Notes under the pieces: model-generated | Told to the model about the DNA's origin: nothing | What the model saw: the letters and a program-made list of their open reading frames with translations, nothing else | Databases searched by the model: none | NCBI GenBank assembly: GCA_903939515.1 | Contig: CAJAHH010000010.1 | Location: 62,001 to 126,000 of the forward strand | Direction of reading: 5' to 3' | From: an uncultured Verrucomicrobiota bacterium | Lineage (GTDB): Bacteria > Verrucomicrobiota > Verrucomicrobiia > Limisphaerales > UBA9464 | Length of the DNA stretch: 64,000 nt | Part shown: positions 51,396 to 60,341 of the stretch, one piece after another | Layout of the letters: each line of letters starts with the position of its first letter | Numbering within the stretch: the first letter of the stretch is position 1 | Position numbers and translations under genes: made by a program

Positions 51396-52781
51396 ATGCT
51401 TATCTGGGTCGTAGCAATCGCTTTAGTGGGCGGGTTTGGCCTGTTGGGCCATCAGGCTGGCGCTATTCGTTGGGGCGTCGGCTTCATTGGCGCTGCGCTG
51501 AGTTTGATGCTGGCAGGCGTTGTCAGTGGACTGGTGGGTGCCGGACTCGCCTTAATGGGGGTCAAGGACTTCATCGACCTCACACTCCTGCCCGGCGTGA
51601 TTGTCTTCAGTCTCTTGACACTCATCTTCCTGGTCATCGGAGTGGCGGCACACCGACCGGTGGAACTGTTCTTCAAGTACCGCACCGATGAGCAGACGCG
51701 GGCTGCCTTCGAACGGATGAACCAAGCCATCGGACTCTTCGTGGGACTCATCTCCGGCATTTGCATTTTCTTTAGCGTGGGGAACTTCGTCTACCGACAA
51801 GGCTACCTGATCACCCAAGTTACCAGCGACAGCGGTGAGGCCACCCCGGTGCGCTACATCGCCCAGTTGCGCAGCGAAATGGAATCCACCGGTTGGGCCC
51901 GCACCTTTGCTGCGATGGACAATTCGCCGGCCAAGTACTACGAAGTCTCGGACATTCTCGGGATCTTGCACGCCAACCCGCTCGTCCAGGGCCGCGCTGA
52001 AAATTACCCTCCGTTTCTGGCCCTCGGCGCCCAGCAAGAATTTGCAGAAATCGGTTCTGATGCCGAATTCCTCAAGCTGATCCAAAGCAAGCCCGCCTTG
52101 TCCGCCATGGTCAACCACCCGAAGGCGGCGGCCGTGATGTTCAGCCCCACCCTGCGGGAAACTTTCGCGAAGGTGGACCTGAAGGACTTCCGCAAGTACC
52201 TCGAAACTGGGATTTCGCCCCGCTATGAAGACGAGAAGATCCTCGGCCGCTGGCGGATGGATCCGGGGACCGTCTTCACCCAACTCAAGCGCGAACGCCT
52301 CAACTTGAGCCCCGCGGAGATGCGGAGCATTCGCGCGGCTTTGGGCCCAATTCTTTCGGGAGCGACTCTGGTGGCTTATACGGACGGCCGCTTCTCCATC
52401 AAGATCAACCCACCAGCCGCCCCTGTCGCCGCGGCCAACCCGGAGGGCGGCGATCCCTCAGCTCCTAATCCGACCACGACCCAGAACGCCTACATGGCCC
52501 GATATGGTCTGCGCCCCTCGTCGGCCGGAACCCCGGCAGCCCAGGCAACCCAACCCAGAGCGGGCAAGGTGGCCAAGCTGCCACCCGGTATCGACTTCAT
52601 CCAGGGACTCAAGTCCTTCGACGGCAGCTGGACGCGGACCGATGGGCGCTATGTGCTCGGGACAGAACTTCAAGGTTCCAAGCAATCGCTCGACGCATTG
52701 GTCAATGAAACGGGGCGCCTGACTTGGACCTTCGGCAGCGGAAACCAGAAGTTCACCGTCTTTTTCGTCCGCACGAGCTAA
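51396..52781 (+). CDS. CvpA-like membrane protein with long C-terminal region
   Basis: Membrane protein of 461 aa. The first 140 or so residues have four membrane segments (about 2-20, 25-52, 65-86 and 108-128) in the CvpA arrangement. CvpA proteins are about 160-190 aa; here about 320 more residues follow: a helical part (150-345), an Ala/Pro-rich linker (345-390) and a small beta-rich C-terminal domain (395-461, PGIDFIQGLKSFDGSW onward). The tail probably lies outside the cytoplasm. Function not known; E. coli CvpA is linked to envelope stress and colicin V release. A strong terminator follows. Confidence 0.75.
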   Translation: MLIWVVAIALVGGFGLLGHQAGAIRWGVGFIGAALSLMLAGVVSGLVGAGLALMGVKDFIDLTLLPGVIVFSLLTLIFLVIGVAAHRPVELFFKYRTDEQTRAAFERMNQAIGLFVGLISGICIFFSVGNFVYRQGYLITQVTSDSGEATPVRYIAQLRSEMESTGWARTFAAMDNSPAKYYEVSDILGILHANPLVQGRAENYPPFLALGAQQEFAEIGSDAEFLKLIQSKPALSAMVNHPKAAAVMFSPTLRETFAKVDLKDFRKYLETGISPRYEDEKILGRWRMDPGTVFTQLKRERLNLSPAEMRSIRAALGPILSGATLVAYTDGRFSIKINPPAAPVAAANPEGGDPSAPNPTTTQNAYMARYGLRPSSAGTPAAQATQPRAGKVAKLPPGIDFIQGLKSFDGSWTRTDGRYVLGTELQGSKQSLDALVNETGRLTWTFGSGNQKFTVFFVRTS

Positions 52782-52819
52782 TCTACGGCTCGAGTCGCCG
52801 AATTCGGGACTTTGTAAAT

Positions 52820-52856
52820 GGGCCGCCTGTGATATCGCAGGCGGCCCGTTGGCTTT
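52820..52856. terminator. Rho-independent terminator after the CvpA-like gene
   Basis: GGGCCGCCTG (52820-52829) pairs perfectly with CAGGCGGCCC (52838-52847) around an 8-nt loop, followed by GTTGGCTTTT. It lies 39 nt past the stop and, because the genes converge, may also serve the anti-sigma gene. Confidence 0.88.
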
Positions 52857-52982
52857 TCGAAGACAAACAGGGGGGGGCCAGAAAACTCCCGCCCACCCCT
52901 GCGCAAATCTTCGGTCGCAACGGTGTTTCAAGAGACGCCAGCCGGCCACTGCACCGTAGGCCCTCCCGAAAGCCAACGGAGA

Positions 52983-53561
52983 CTATCGAGGACTGTTGCC
53001 GAAACGAACCCGGTAAGCCTCGGAACCACCCCCTGAGGCCCCCGGCAACTGAAACAAACCGGAAGGCAAAGGGTTGGTTGACGACAATTCGGGCGAAGAA
53101 CCCGACATCGAAACCGTCACGGGGTGGAATTGAACGCTTCGGGGTTCAACTAATTCGGGCATCGATCTGACCAACATCACTGTGGAAGCCGCTGGTGCAA
53201 CCACTGAGGGATGGCCCAGACGAGCAGCCTGTTGCGGTGAATTGTCGGGCATCCCTTCTGAATTGGTCAGAAGGGAAGCCCAGTAGAGCCCACCCACCGT
53301 AGCTACCAACATCGACAAACCGATGGCGGTATTCCACCCCCCTACAAACCAGAGACCGGATTCCGTGATCGGGCCATTGGAGGATTGCGATCCGCGAGAA
53401 AACCAGCGACGCCATTTGGGGATGGCTCGTTCGGATTCGAGGGCACGAATACGATCCAACACCGTGTCCGAGAACTCATTGAAATAACCCGGAGGCGGTG
53501 TCTCGTGACGCTTCAAACGAAGCAACTGTTGCAGTCTTTTGGAGGATTCGTCGTCGATCAT
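52983..53561 (-). CDS. Probable anti-sigma factor, single-pass membrane protein
   Basis: A 192-aa protein directly downstream (26 nt) of an ECF sigma gene. A cytoplasmic N-terminal part (residues 1-75) has a helical start (DESSKRLQQLLRLKRHETPP) and is followed by one membrane segment (about residues 78-98, AIGLSMLVATVGGLYWASLL) and an extracytoplasmic Ser/Pro-rich tail. There is no zinc-binding ZAS (HX3CX2C) motif. Role as anti-sigma is inferred from gene order and topology only. Start at ATG 53561; an upstream in-frame start at 53612 would overlap the sigma stop. Confidence 0.68.
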   Translation of the reverse strand: MIDDESSKRLQQLLRLKRHETPPPGYFNEFSDTVLDRIRALESERAIPKWRRWFSRGSQSSNGPITESGLWFVGGWNTAIGLSMLVATVGGLYWASLLTNSEGMPDNSPQQAARLGHPSVVAPAASTVMLVRSMPELVEPRSVQFHPVTVSMSGSSPELSSTNPLPSGLFQLPGASGGGSEAYRVRFGNSPR

Positions 53562-53587
53562 AGCCTGCGTTACACTTGAAAAATGAG

Positions 53588-54244
53588 TTACTTCGCCCAA
53601 TCCGCCAACCATCCTTGGAGTTGTTGGTGAGCATAGAAAAGCCTCGATCGAACCGTGCCTGGGTTCACCCCGAGAATCTTGGCGATCTGATCGTGGGGCA
53701 AACCTTGGATATCATGCAGTGTCACCACGACTCGATGATCTTCTGACAGCTTGAGGATAGCTTCGTTCAACCGACGCTGAAGTTCTGCAAGATTGGCTTC
53801 ACGCCGAGGAGTCTTGTCCGAGACCAGGGCCACCAAGTCGGGATGGTTCTCTGGCTGGAGATCCAAATCATTGAGACTGAGATGCTGGGTGCGATTCCGG
53901 CGTAGCTTGAGGTGGTTGAGGCAGGTGTTGACCGCTATCCGGTAGATCCAGGTATAGAAACTGGAGTCGCCCTTGAAATTCTTGAGGGCCTGCCATGCCT
54001 TCACGAAGGTGTCCTGAGCCAGGTCATGGGCATCCTCATGATGGGAGGTCATGTGGTAACAAAGCCCGTAGATCCGCTCCTGGAACTGATGAACCAGTTG
54101 GTCGTAGGCCGCGAGATCGCCCGCCTGAGCCCGACGAACACGCTGCACCACCTCAGACGCCTCTTCGGCATTTAGGGCAGGTCGGCCCAATAGGGTCGAC
54201 GGGGTCGACTCGGCGATTGGATCCATCAATGCTGCGACGCTCAC
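53588..54244 (-). CDS. ECF RNA polymerase sigma factor
   Basis: Extracytoplasmic-function sigma factor of 218 aa. Region 2 (about residues 42-110) has DAHDLAQDTFVKAWQAL (2.2) and FYTWIYRIAVNTCLNHL (2.3-2.4); region 4 (about 158-212) has LPHDQIAKILGVNPGTVRSR. It is close to the RpoE-like group, with an N-terminal extension of about 30 residues. It starts 3 nt after the polyprenyl synthase stop and is followed by the probable anti-sigma gene. The same operon may thus link isoprenoid supply to an envelope stress response. Confidence 0.95.
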   Translation of the reverse strand: MSVAALMDPIAESTPSTLLGRPALNAEEASEVVQRVRRAQAGDLAAYDQLVHQFQERIYGLCYHMTSHHEDAHDLAQDTFVKAWQALKNFKGDSSFYTWIYRIAVNTCLNHLKLRRNRTQHLSLNDLDLQPENHPDLVALVSDKTPRREANLAELQRRLNEAILKLSEDHRVVVTLHDIQGLPHDQIAKILGVNPGTVRSRLFYAHQQLQGWLADWAK

Positions 54245-54247
54245 GGC

Positions 54248-55282
54248 TCAAGAGCCGGCGAGCAAGTCGGTTTGTCGCGCCAGAAAACGGCTGAGCGCAT
54301 ACAAGGCTTCGACCTGCGGTCCGGACTTGAGAGTCGACAACGCAGCATCCGAATCGTTCAAAATCTTTCCGATCACCTCCCGGGATCGCTCCAAAGCTTG
54401 ATACTTCTCTAGGAGGTCTCGCACCTGCGGAAAATATTCAGGCCGCCAATCCTCCAACCATCCGATCAAGGCTTCGCGGTCTGATGGCTTGGAATGATCC
54501 AGACCCATGATGAGCGGAAGGGTCACCTTGCCGCTGGCAAGGTCTGTGCCCAGGGATTTGCCGGCGGAGGATTCGGCGCCGTAGAGATCGAGGCAGTCGT
54601 CGTAAATCTGGTAAGCGGTCCCCAAAGACATCCCGTAGCTTCGCAGTGCCACGATTTCTTCGGGAGTGCCGCCGGAGAGGCGAGCCCCGAGATCGCAAGA
54701 CAGCGCGAACAATTCGGCCGTCTTCATTTCGATGACCTTGAAGTAATCGGCGCGCTCGACCGCCCAGCGACGACGACGGTGGCTTTGGAGAATTTCGCCC
54801 GCGCACACTCGACCACTGGAGGAAGCCACCAACCGCGATACCTCAGCACTGGGGAGTCCGGCCGCCAGTTTGAGTGCATGAGCAAATAAACAATCCCCTA
54901 AGAGAACCGCGACCTGATTACCCCACTTGGCAGCAAGGGTTGCTTTGCGGCGACGCATACTGGCCTCGTCCATGATGTCGTCGTGGACTAGAGTGGCTAA
55001 GTGGATCATTTCGATGATCACAGCCACGGCCACAGAATCGTCGGTCAGTGGACCTACAGTCCCACCCGCCAACGCCACGAGGGTGGGACGCAATTGCTTC
55101 CCCTGGTTTTCCAAGGCGTAACGGGCGTACTCGGCGATCTCCGAATCGAACTCGTCGACCTGAGCCTCCATCATGGCCGATACCCGACTCAGAAATTCCC
55201 GAGCAGGGGCGATCACAGGCTCCCAATCGGCAACGGAAATTGCCTCGGGGATCCCAGACTGCGTTTCAAGTGCGACCAACAT
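54248..55282 (-). CDS. Long-chain polyprenyl diphosphate synthase
   Basis: Trans-prenyltransferase of 344 aa of the octaprenyl/heptaprenyl synthase type (IspB-like), making the side chain of a respiratory quinone. The first aspartate motif is HDDIMDEASMRRRK (DDX2D, distinguishing it from the DDX4D enzyme at 13.7 kb), and the second is YQIYDDCLDLYG. The start is set at ATG 55282, which removes a Cys-rich upstream stretch without family match. It heads the operon with the ECF sigma gene 3 nt downstream. Chain length cannot be read reliably. Confidence 0.9.
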   Translation of the reverse strand: MLVALETQSGIPEAISVADWEPVIAPAREFLSRVSAMMEAQVDEFDSEIAEYARYALENQGKQLRPTLVALAGGTVGPLTDDSVAVAVIIEMIHLATLVHDDIMDEASMRRRKATLAAKWGNQVAVLLGDCLFAHALKLAAGLPSAEVSRLVASSSGRVCAGEILQSHRRRRWAVERADYFKVIEMKTAELFALSCDLGARLSGGTPEEIVALRSYGMSLGTAYQIYDDCLDLYGAESSAGKSLGTDLASGKVTLPLIMGLDHSKPSDREALIGWLEDWRPEYFPQVRDLLEKYQALERSREVIGKILNDSDAALSTLKSGPQVEALYALSRFLARQTDLLAGS

Positions 55283-55474
55283 CGTTGTAAACACTATGGG
55301 TGCACATTGACAGGGGTCAAACTCCGCATCGGGCAGACATCGTGCATCGGATCCGAAACCGAACCTCATTTGGGAGACTTAGAAGCCGGTTTTGGCGACC
55401 TTTTCAGACACTCATTCCAACTGGTTGGAATTTTGCATTGCCCCGCCCCGGCCAAAGGCGTTCAACAGCAGAAG

Positions 55475-56209
55475 ATGTCCGCTTACGATCAATTCGTCTC
55501 CGTCGCCCGCAACCAGTTCGACCGTGTCGCAGATACTCAACGGTCGCCCATCACGACCGCCGGTGACTGGCTGGCCGACTCGCTCGCAGCCAAGGGGTTT
55601 CTGTACGCCTTCGGCACCGGTCATTCCCACATGGTCGCTGAGGAAATCTTCTACCGCGCCGGCCACCTGGCCAGAGCTGTTCCGATTTTGGAGGAAACCC
55701 TCATGATGCACCTCAACGCCACCGAGGCGACCTATCTGGAGCGGGAGCAAGGGCGAGCCAAGACCATCCTCGATCAGTACCCCGTCGCTGCCGGCGATTT
55801 GTTGGTCGTGGCCTCCAACGGAGGGCGCAATGCGGTTCCGATCGAAATGGTTCTGGAAGCCAAGTCCCGCGGTTTGAAGACCGTGGCCATCACCAATTTG
55901 GATCAAACCCGCCGCTGGCCCTCACGGCATCCGTCCGGAAAACGCCTGGCGGACGTCGCGGACCTGGTGATCGACAATTGCGGGGTCGATGGCGATGCCG
56001 CCATGAGCATCGAAGGCTTCCCTCACCGTATCGGCCCGCCCTCAACGATCACCGGCATCCTCATCATCAACCTCATCGTGGTTCACGCGATTGAGCAATT
56101 GGTTCGGCGGGGCGTGGAACCGGAGATTTACATTAGCAGCAACACCCAGGGAGACGACCACAACGATCGTTTGTTGAAGAAGTACAAGGCCCACATTCGT
56201 CATCTTTGA
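55475..56209 (+). CDS. SIS domain protein (sugar isomerase, UPF0309-like)
   Basis: A 244-aa single SIS-domain protein. FGTGHSHMVAEEIFYRAGHL (about residues 45-64) is the phosphosugar-binding start of the fold and VVASNGGRNAVPIEMVLEAK the second loop. It resembles UPF0309/sugar isomerase-domain proteins, relatives of MurQ and KdsD, whose natural substrates are mostly amino-sugar or phosphosugar derivatives. The start is placed at ATG 55475; the frame is open far upstream but that part is antisense to the polyprenyl synthase. It precedes the PQQ-propeller gene by 55 nt. Confidence 0.87.
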   Translation: MSAYDQFVSVARNQFDRVADTQRSPITTAGDWLADSLAAKGFLYAFGTGHSHMVAEEIFYRAGHLARAVPILEETLMMHLNATEATYLEREQGRAKTILDQYPVAAGDLLVVASNGGRNAVPIEMVLEAKSRGLKTVAITNLDQTRRWPSRHPSGKRLADVADLVIDNCGVDGDAAMSIEGFPHRIGPPSTITGILIINLIVVHAIEQLVRRGVEPEIYISSNTQGDDHNDRLLKKYKAHIRHL

Positions 56210-56264
56210 AAGAGCCATCCGCGACCCTGAAACCGATGATCCCCACCAGCACCTCGTTGAAGCC

Positions 56265-57569
56265 ATGAACCTCCGGTCTCTTCTCGTCCTCTCTTCCACT
56301 CTCACCCTGTGCCTGTCGGCGGCCTCGACGGCGGACTGGCCTCAGTGGCGAGGCCCCAACCAAGATGGTTCCATCCGCATGAGTGGCCTGCCCAGCGCTC
56401 TCGGTCCAGAAAGCCTTCGCTGGAGCACGCCCTTGCCCGGAAAGGCCGGTTCCACTCCTGTGGTCAGCGGCCATCGGGTTTTTCTCACCTCGCCCGACGA
56501 GCAGAAGAACCTGCAACTCATTTGTCTGGATCGAACCTCGGGCAAAGCTCTCTGGAGCCGAAATGTCGGCCTGGGCGACAAGGAAGTGGGCCGCAACAAT
56601 ACCTGTGCCCCCTCACCCGTGACCGATGGCAAACGGGTTTACGCGCTGTTCGGCACGGGCGACTTCGCGGCCTTCGATCTCGATGGAAAGCCCCTTTGGT
56701 CGCGCAATCTCAGTAAAGACTTCGGGAGCCTGGGTCTCATGTGGATCTACGGAGCCAGCCCGCTGTTGCACGATGGCCGCCTCTACTTGGCAATCCTGCA
56801 GCGCCGTGAAGTTCCGCCCGACTACCCCCGCTTCGACGGCAAGCCTGAGCGGGATTCATTCCTGCTGTGCATCGATCCCAAGACGGGCAAAGACCTGTGG
56901 AAAACACTTCGAGCTACCGATTCTACAAAAGAAAGCAGTGAATCCTACGCCACACCGGTGCCCTTCCAAGGGCCGAACGGAACCGAGTTAATTGTCGTCG
57001 GTGGCGACCACGTCAGCGGGCACCGCCCCAAGGACGGTTCCGAGATCTGGCGTGCCCGTCTCTATGAGAAACGCGATGACTGGTATCGCATCGTCACCTC
57101 CCCGGTGATCGCCGGCGGATACATTCTCGCTTCGGGGCCCAAGGGCCAACCCGTGGTGGCGTTCAAACCGGGCGGCAAGGGAGATGTAACCACCACCCAT
57201 CGCGCCTGGGATTTTAAGGAAGCTCCGACCGACTGGAGCACCCCCTGCGTGCTCGATGGGCACCTGTTCGTCCTCGACGGACAAAAGAGAATTGTCAGTA
57301 AGCTCGATCCGGCCAACGGCCAGAAGATTTGGTCAGGCAAGATCCCGGGCAACGGCCCCATTTGGGGTTCCTTGTCGGCCGCCGACAGCAAACTTTATTG
57401 CCATGACGAAGCAGGCACCGTGTTTGCGTTGAGCGCCGGCAGGACCTTCGAGGTGCTCTCCAGCCATGCCTTCACCGGCGAGGCCCCCTGCAAAGGCAGC
57501 GTCGCCTTGAGCCACGGGAACCTCTTCGTTCGGACCGCCAATGCCCTCCACTGCTTCGGCAAACCGTGA
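56265..57569 (+). CDS. Exported PQQ-like beta-propeller protein
   Basis: Secreted eight-blade PQQ-repeat propeller of 434 aa. A signal peptide (residues 1-23) leads to WPQWRGPNQDGS, the hallmark start of planctomycete/verrucomicrobial WPQWRGP proteins, followed by repeated DxxTGKxLW-like blades (RTSGKALWSRN, PKTGKDLWKT, PANGQKIWSG). The catalytic Asp/Glu set of true quinoprotein dehydrogenases is not evident, so it is probably a binding or scaffold protein. The ComB gene overlaps its stop (57566-57569), which ties the two together. Confidence 0.88.
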   Translation: MNLRSLLVLSSTLTLCLSAASTADWPQWRGPNQDGSIRMSGLPSALGPESLRWSTPLPGKAGSTPVVSGHRVFLTSPDEQKNLQLICLDRTSGKALWSRNVGLGDKEVGRNNTCAPSPVTDGKRVYALFGTGDFAAFDLDGKPLWSRNLSKDFGSLGLMWIYGASPLLHDGRLYLAILQRREVPPDYPRFDGKPERDSFLLCIDPKTGKDLWKTLRATDSTKESSESYATPVPFQGPNGTELIVVGGDHVSGHRPKDGSEIWRARLYEKRDDWYRIVTSPVIAGGYILASGPKGQPVVAFKPGGKGDVTTTHRAWDFKEAPTDWSTPCVLDGHLFVLDGQKRIVSKLDPANGQKIWSGKIPGNGPIWGSLSAADSKLYCHDEAGTVFALSAGRTFEVLSSHAFTGEAPCKGSVALSHGNLFVRTANALHCFGKP

Positions 57570-58366
57570 GCCATCCTACAATAGCCGCCGTCCGACCCGC
57601 TCCCTCGGTGCGAGTGCTTTTCTCGCCGACGGAGTACGAGGCCATCGCCCGCCAGGATCTTTCGGGCGTGACCTGCGTCGTCTTTGACGTGCTGAGAGCC
57701 ACCTCCACCATGCTTGAAGCCTTGGGCAACGGGGCTACAGGCATCCGGCCGGCCCGGGAAATCGCCGAGGCCATTGCCCTGCGCGGTCGTCATCCAGATG
57801 CGTTGCTGGCCGGAGAGCGGGATGGGTTGCGCATCCGCGCCCACCAAACCGGAGGGGTGGATTTCGACTTAGGAAATTCGCCGCGCGAATTCAGCCGGAA
57901 CCGCGTGGAAGGCCATGAAATCATTATGACCACCACCAACGGCACGCGCGCCCTGGAGGCATGCCGCTTGGCTCGGGCCGTCTTCATCGCGTCCTTCGGC
58001 AACGTGTCGGCGATGGCTCGGCACCTAGTAGCCTCGCAGTCCGAGTGCCTCTGGTTGATTTGTGCCGGCACTCTGGAGAACGCCTCTTTCGAGGACACAT
58101 TGGGAGCTGGAGCCCTGGTTGACCGACTGCTGAAGGAAACGAGCGAACCCCAGACGTGGTCTCTCGACGACTCATCCCAAATTGCCTGGGATTTGTACCG
58201 AGGACACCAACCCCGGTTACTGGAGGCCGCACGGTGCGCTCGCAACGGACGCCGACTGCTGGCCCAACAAGAATTGGCCGGCGATATCCCCGTTTGCTTT
58301 CAGGAGGACCGCAATCCCCATGTGGTTCAACTCGGGGCCGATCAGGTTCTTCGCAAAATCCACTAA
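57566..58366 (+). CDS. comB: ComB family, 2-phosphosulfolactate phosphatase
   Basis: Mg-dependent acid phosphatase family, 266 aa. ComB removes phosphate from 2-phospho-3-sulfolactate in coenzyme M synthesis, but homologues are widespread in bacteria without coenzyme M. Family motifs: VFDVLRATSTMLEALGNGA (about residues 33-51), LAGERDGLRI, DFDLGNSPREF and IIMTTTNGTRAL. The GTG start at 57566 overlaps the TGA of the propeller gene (GTGA). It could serve sulfolactate metabolism; otherwise the substrate is uncertain. Confidence 0.9.
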   Translation: MSHPTIAAVRPAPSVRVLFSPTEYEAIARQDLSGVTCVVFDVLRATSTMLEALGNGATGIRPAREIAEAIALRGRHPDALLAGERDGLRIRAHQTGGVDFDLGNSPREFSRNRVEGHEIIMTTTNGTRALEACRLARAVFIASFGNVSAMARHLVASQSECLWLICAGTLENASFEDTLGAGALVDRLLKETSEPQTWSLDDSSQIAWDLYRGHQPRLLEAARCARNGRRLLAQQELAGDIPVCFQEDRNPHVVQLGADQVLRKIH

Positions 58367-58400
58367 GTCGAAACGACGGATCCAACTCCATCGTTCCGAC
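58367..58400 (+). terminator. Hairpin after comB
   Basis: GTCGAAACGA (58367-58376) pairs with TCGTTCCGAC (58391-58400) with a single mismatch. It begins directly after the comB stop. No T-run follows. It also lies between convergent genes. Confidence 0.5.
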
Positions 58401-58440
58401 TGAGATCCCGAGTACCGACCGACGCCTCGGCACCCGCCCT

Positions 58441-59421
58441 TCAGAATGCCGGAGGGGTCTGGGGTATAAATTTGTTACGGGAGACCTCCACCTTCACGAA
58501 GTGGAGAATCACGGGAGCGAGGATCATTCCGGGGATTCCCATGAGCTTCTCCCCGATGACCAGGCCCAAGAGGGTCAACCACATCGGATTACGAATTCGG
58601 TCACCAATGATCTTCGAGTTCAGGAAATATTCACCCTTGTGGAGGACCACCAAGAACATCAGCGCCGCCAGGGCCATGTTGGGGCTAATGGTCAGGCCAA
58701 TACCCACGATGAGGGTGTTGCTCAGAAGGTTGCCCACGATGGGTAGCATGCCGAAGAGGAAGGTCAGGCCGATGACGACGGTGACAAAGGGATAACCGTT
58801 CCAAATGAGGAACCCGGCTGTGAAGGTGGTGTTAATTGTCGAGATGAGCATCTGGGCTCCCATCACCTTCGAGAAACTGTCGTAAAGCCCCCGGAAACGC
58901 TCTGCGATCTCGCGCCCGACGGCCGTATACAAATTGTCGTCTCCGGCCTCGGGTTCAGCCCCGAAATCGAGTTTGAGACTCAGGAAGAGACTAATGGAGA
59001 CTACTAGACCGATGAGCAGCGATACTGCCTCCACCGCCAGAATTCGAGCGTACTGCCCCAGGTTGGCGAGCTTGGCCTTCACCATGTCGAGCGCGGTGAC
59101 CTTCAGGCTCGCCAAATCCGTGAACGGCAGTTCCAAGCCGATCTTCTGTGCAAACTCCACGACCGCCGGGATCGTTTTCTCTGCGATCTGGGGCAAAACG
59201 ACGTAGGCGTGTTTAACGAAACTGTAGAAGCCGACTCCGAGTGCGCTCAAAAGGAGAAGGAACAGCGTGAGACCCACCCACCGGCTCCGGTTCAGTGACA
59301 GCAAGTTGAGGGCAAAGTAGGCAAACAAGGCAGTGATCAGCGGGGTCGCCAACTGAAGCACCCCCACCAAGACCAACAGCACGGCCATGAACGCGTAGGA
59401 AATGCGGATCGGTTTGCCCAT
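58441..59421 (-). CDS. AI-2E family transporter (PerM/YdiK-like)
   Basis: Membrane protein of 326 aa of the AI-2E/PerM family, with about eight membrane helices: two pairs at the N-terminus (7-38 and 44-70), one near 140-160, and a C-terminal group with NTTFTAGFLIWNGYP and LFGMLPIVGNLLSNT, which is the family signature region. Some members export autoinducer-2 and others act as Na/H antiporters; no luxS is present in the window, so the name is a family label only. It is convergent with comB and in tandem with the GNAT gene. Confidence 0.88.
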   Translation of the reverse strand: MGKPIRISYAFMAVLLVLVGVLQLATPLITALFAYFALNLLSLNRSRWVGLTLFLLLLSALGVGFYSFVKHAYVVLPQIAEKTIPAVVEFAQKIGLELPFTDLASLKVTALDMVKAKLANLGQYARILAVEAVSLLIGLVVSISLFLSLKLDFGAEPEAGDDNLYTAVGREIAERFRGLYDSFSKVMGAQMLISTINTTFTAGFLIWNGYPFVTVVIGLTFLFGMLPIVGNLLSNTLIVGIGLTISPNMALAALMFLVVLHKGEYFLNSKIIGDRIRNPMWLTLLGLVIGEKLMGIPGMILAPVILHFVKVEVSRNKFIPQTPPAF

Positions 59422-59554
59422 CGCGAAGAATCCTAACGGGTCGCCTCAAAAAAGCGATCTCCAGAGAACACTCTCCTCAAGCGCGGGTATCGCCACTATT
59501 GCCCAGGGCGGAGCCCCTCGAGACGAGACCCACTTGCCCACGAACCCGCGCCGA

Positions 59555-60055
59555 TCAAACCCATCGCTCCATGTAGGCGACATCGAGCCAGCGGTCGAAC
59601 TTGAATCCCACCCGCTTGAAGAGGCCGACTTGCTCGAACCCGAAGCGCGCATGGAGTTTCAGGCTCGCGGTATTCTGAGCATCAATCGCCGCCAGGATCG
59701 CCCGAATGCCGATCTCCGCCGCGGCGGGAATCAGCGGTTCCAGCAGACGAGCCCCCAGCCCCTGCCCTCGGGATTCTTCGGCCACGTAAATTGAATTCTC
59801 GGCCGTGAACCGGAAACCCATCCGGTCGTGGTACCGGTTCAGAGCGCTCCAACCCACGATGCGCCCATCGCCCGCCTCGGCCACGAAGATAGCGTGCCCG
59901 GTGCGCTGGTGGTCCTCGAACCAGGCCAACCGGTGTTCCAGCGGGCGCGGCTCATAGTCATAAGTCGCCGTGGTCTTGAGCACGGCATCGTTGTAGATGT
60001 CCAAGATGCCGGAGCAGTCAGCCCGGACGGCCCGTCGGATGTGGATTTCAGTCAT
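59555..60055 (-). CDS. GNAT acetyltransferase, phosphinothricin acetyltransferase-like
   Basis: N-acetyltransferase of 166 aa resembling the Pat/MddA group that acetylates phosphinothricin or methionine sulfoximine-like compounds. Family features: GILDIYNDAVLKTTATYDYE at the start, AENSIYVAEESRGQGLGARL (acetyl-CoA loop) and NTASLKLHARFGFEQVGLFK. The start is placed at ATG 60055, which gives the standard opening IHIRRAVRADCSG. In nature these enzymes often act on L-amino-acid sulfoxides; the specificity cannot be read. Confidence 0.88.
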   Translation of the reverse strand: MTEIHIRRAVRADCSGILDIYNDAVLKTTATYDYEPRPLEHRLAWFEDHQRTGHAIFVAEAGDGRIVGWSALNRYHDRMGFRFTAENSIYVAEESRGQGLGARLLEPLIPAAAEIGIRAILAAIDAQNTASLKLHARFGFEQVGLFKRVGFKFDRWLDVAYMERWV

Positions 60056-60341
60056 GGGATCAGGAAACGCGAGCATCCTGCCGCGGATCCGTTGATGTGT
60101 CCTCGTTCGTCGATCGAACAAAACAAGTAAGACCCGGAACCCGGATCAAGAACAACCCTCCGAAAGCGCCACTCTCCCTGACAAGCACTCTCGACGGCCA
60201 GTACCACGGGGCCAGACCGCTCGGAGACCGATCCCGCCTCCCTCGCAGAGAGGAACTCCGTATGGATTGGCAAAGATTCCTGTCGGATTCGCCAACCCAC
60301 CGGCAGGTTTCCAAATAAGAGTCCTTCAAACCGGAACTGCA
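60056..60341. other. Intergenic region before the fused sigma gene
   Basis: 286 bp between divergent genes. Three GGAAC cores (60136-60140, 60252-60256 and 60333-60337) resemble the -35 element of ECF-type promoters; the last one lies 4 nt before the ATG and may be the ribosome-binding site instead. I see no convincing -10 pairings and no gene. Confidence 0.35.

Noticed and set aside
58441-59421. Evidence for quorum sensing from the AI-2E transporter and LsrG-like protein
   Set aside because: The genes are 10 kb apart, no luxS or lsr genes are present, and both families have many unrelated members.
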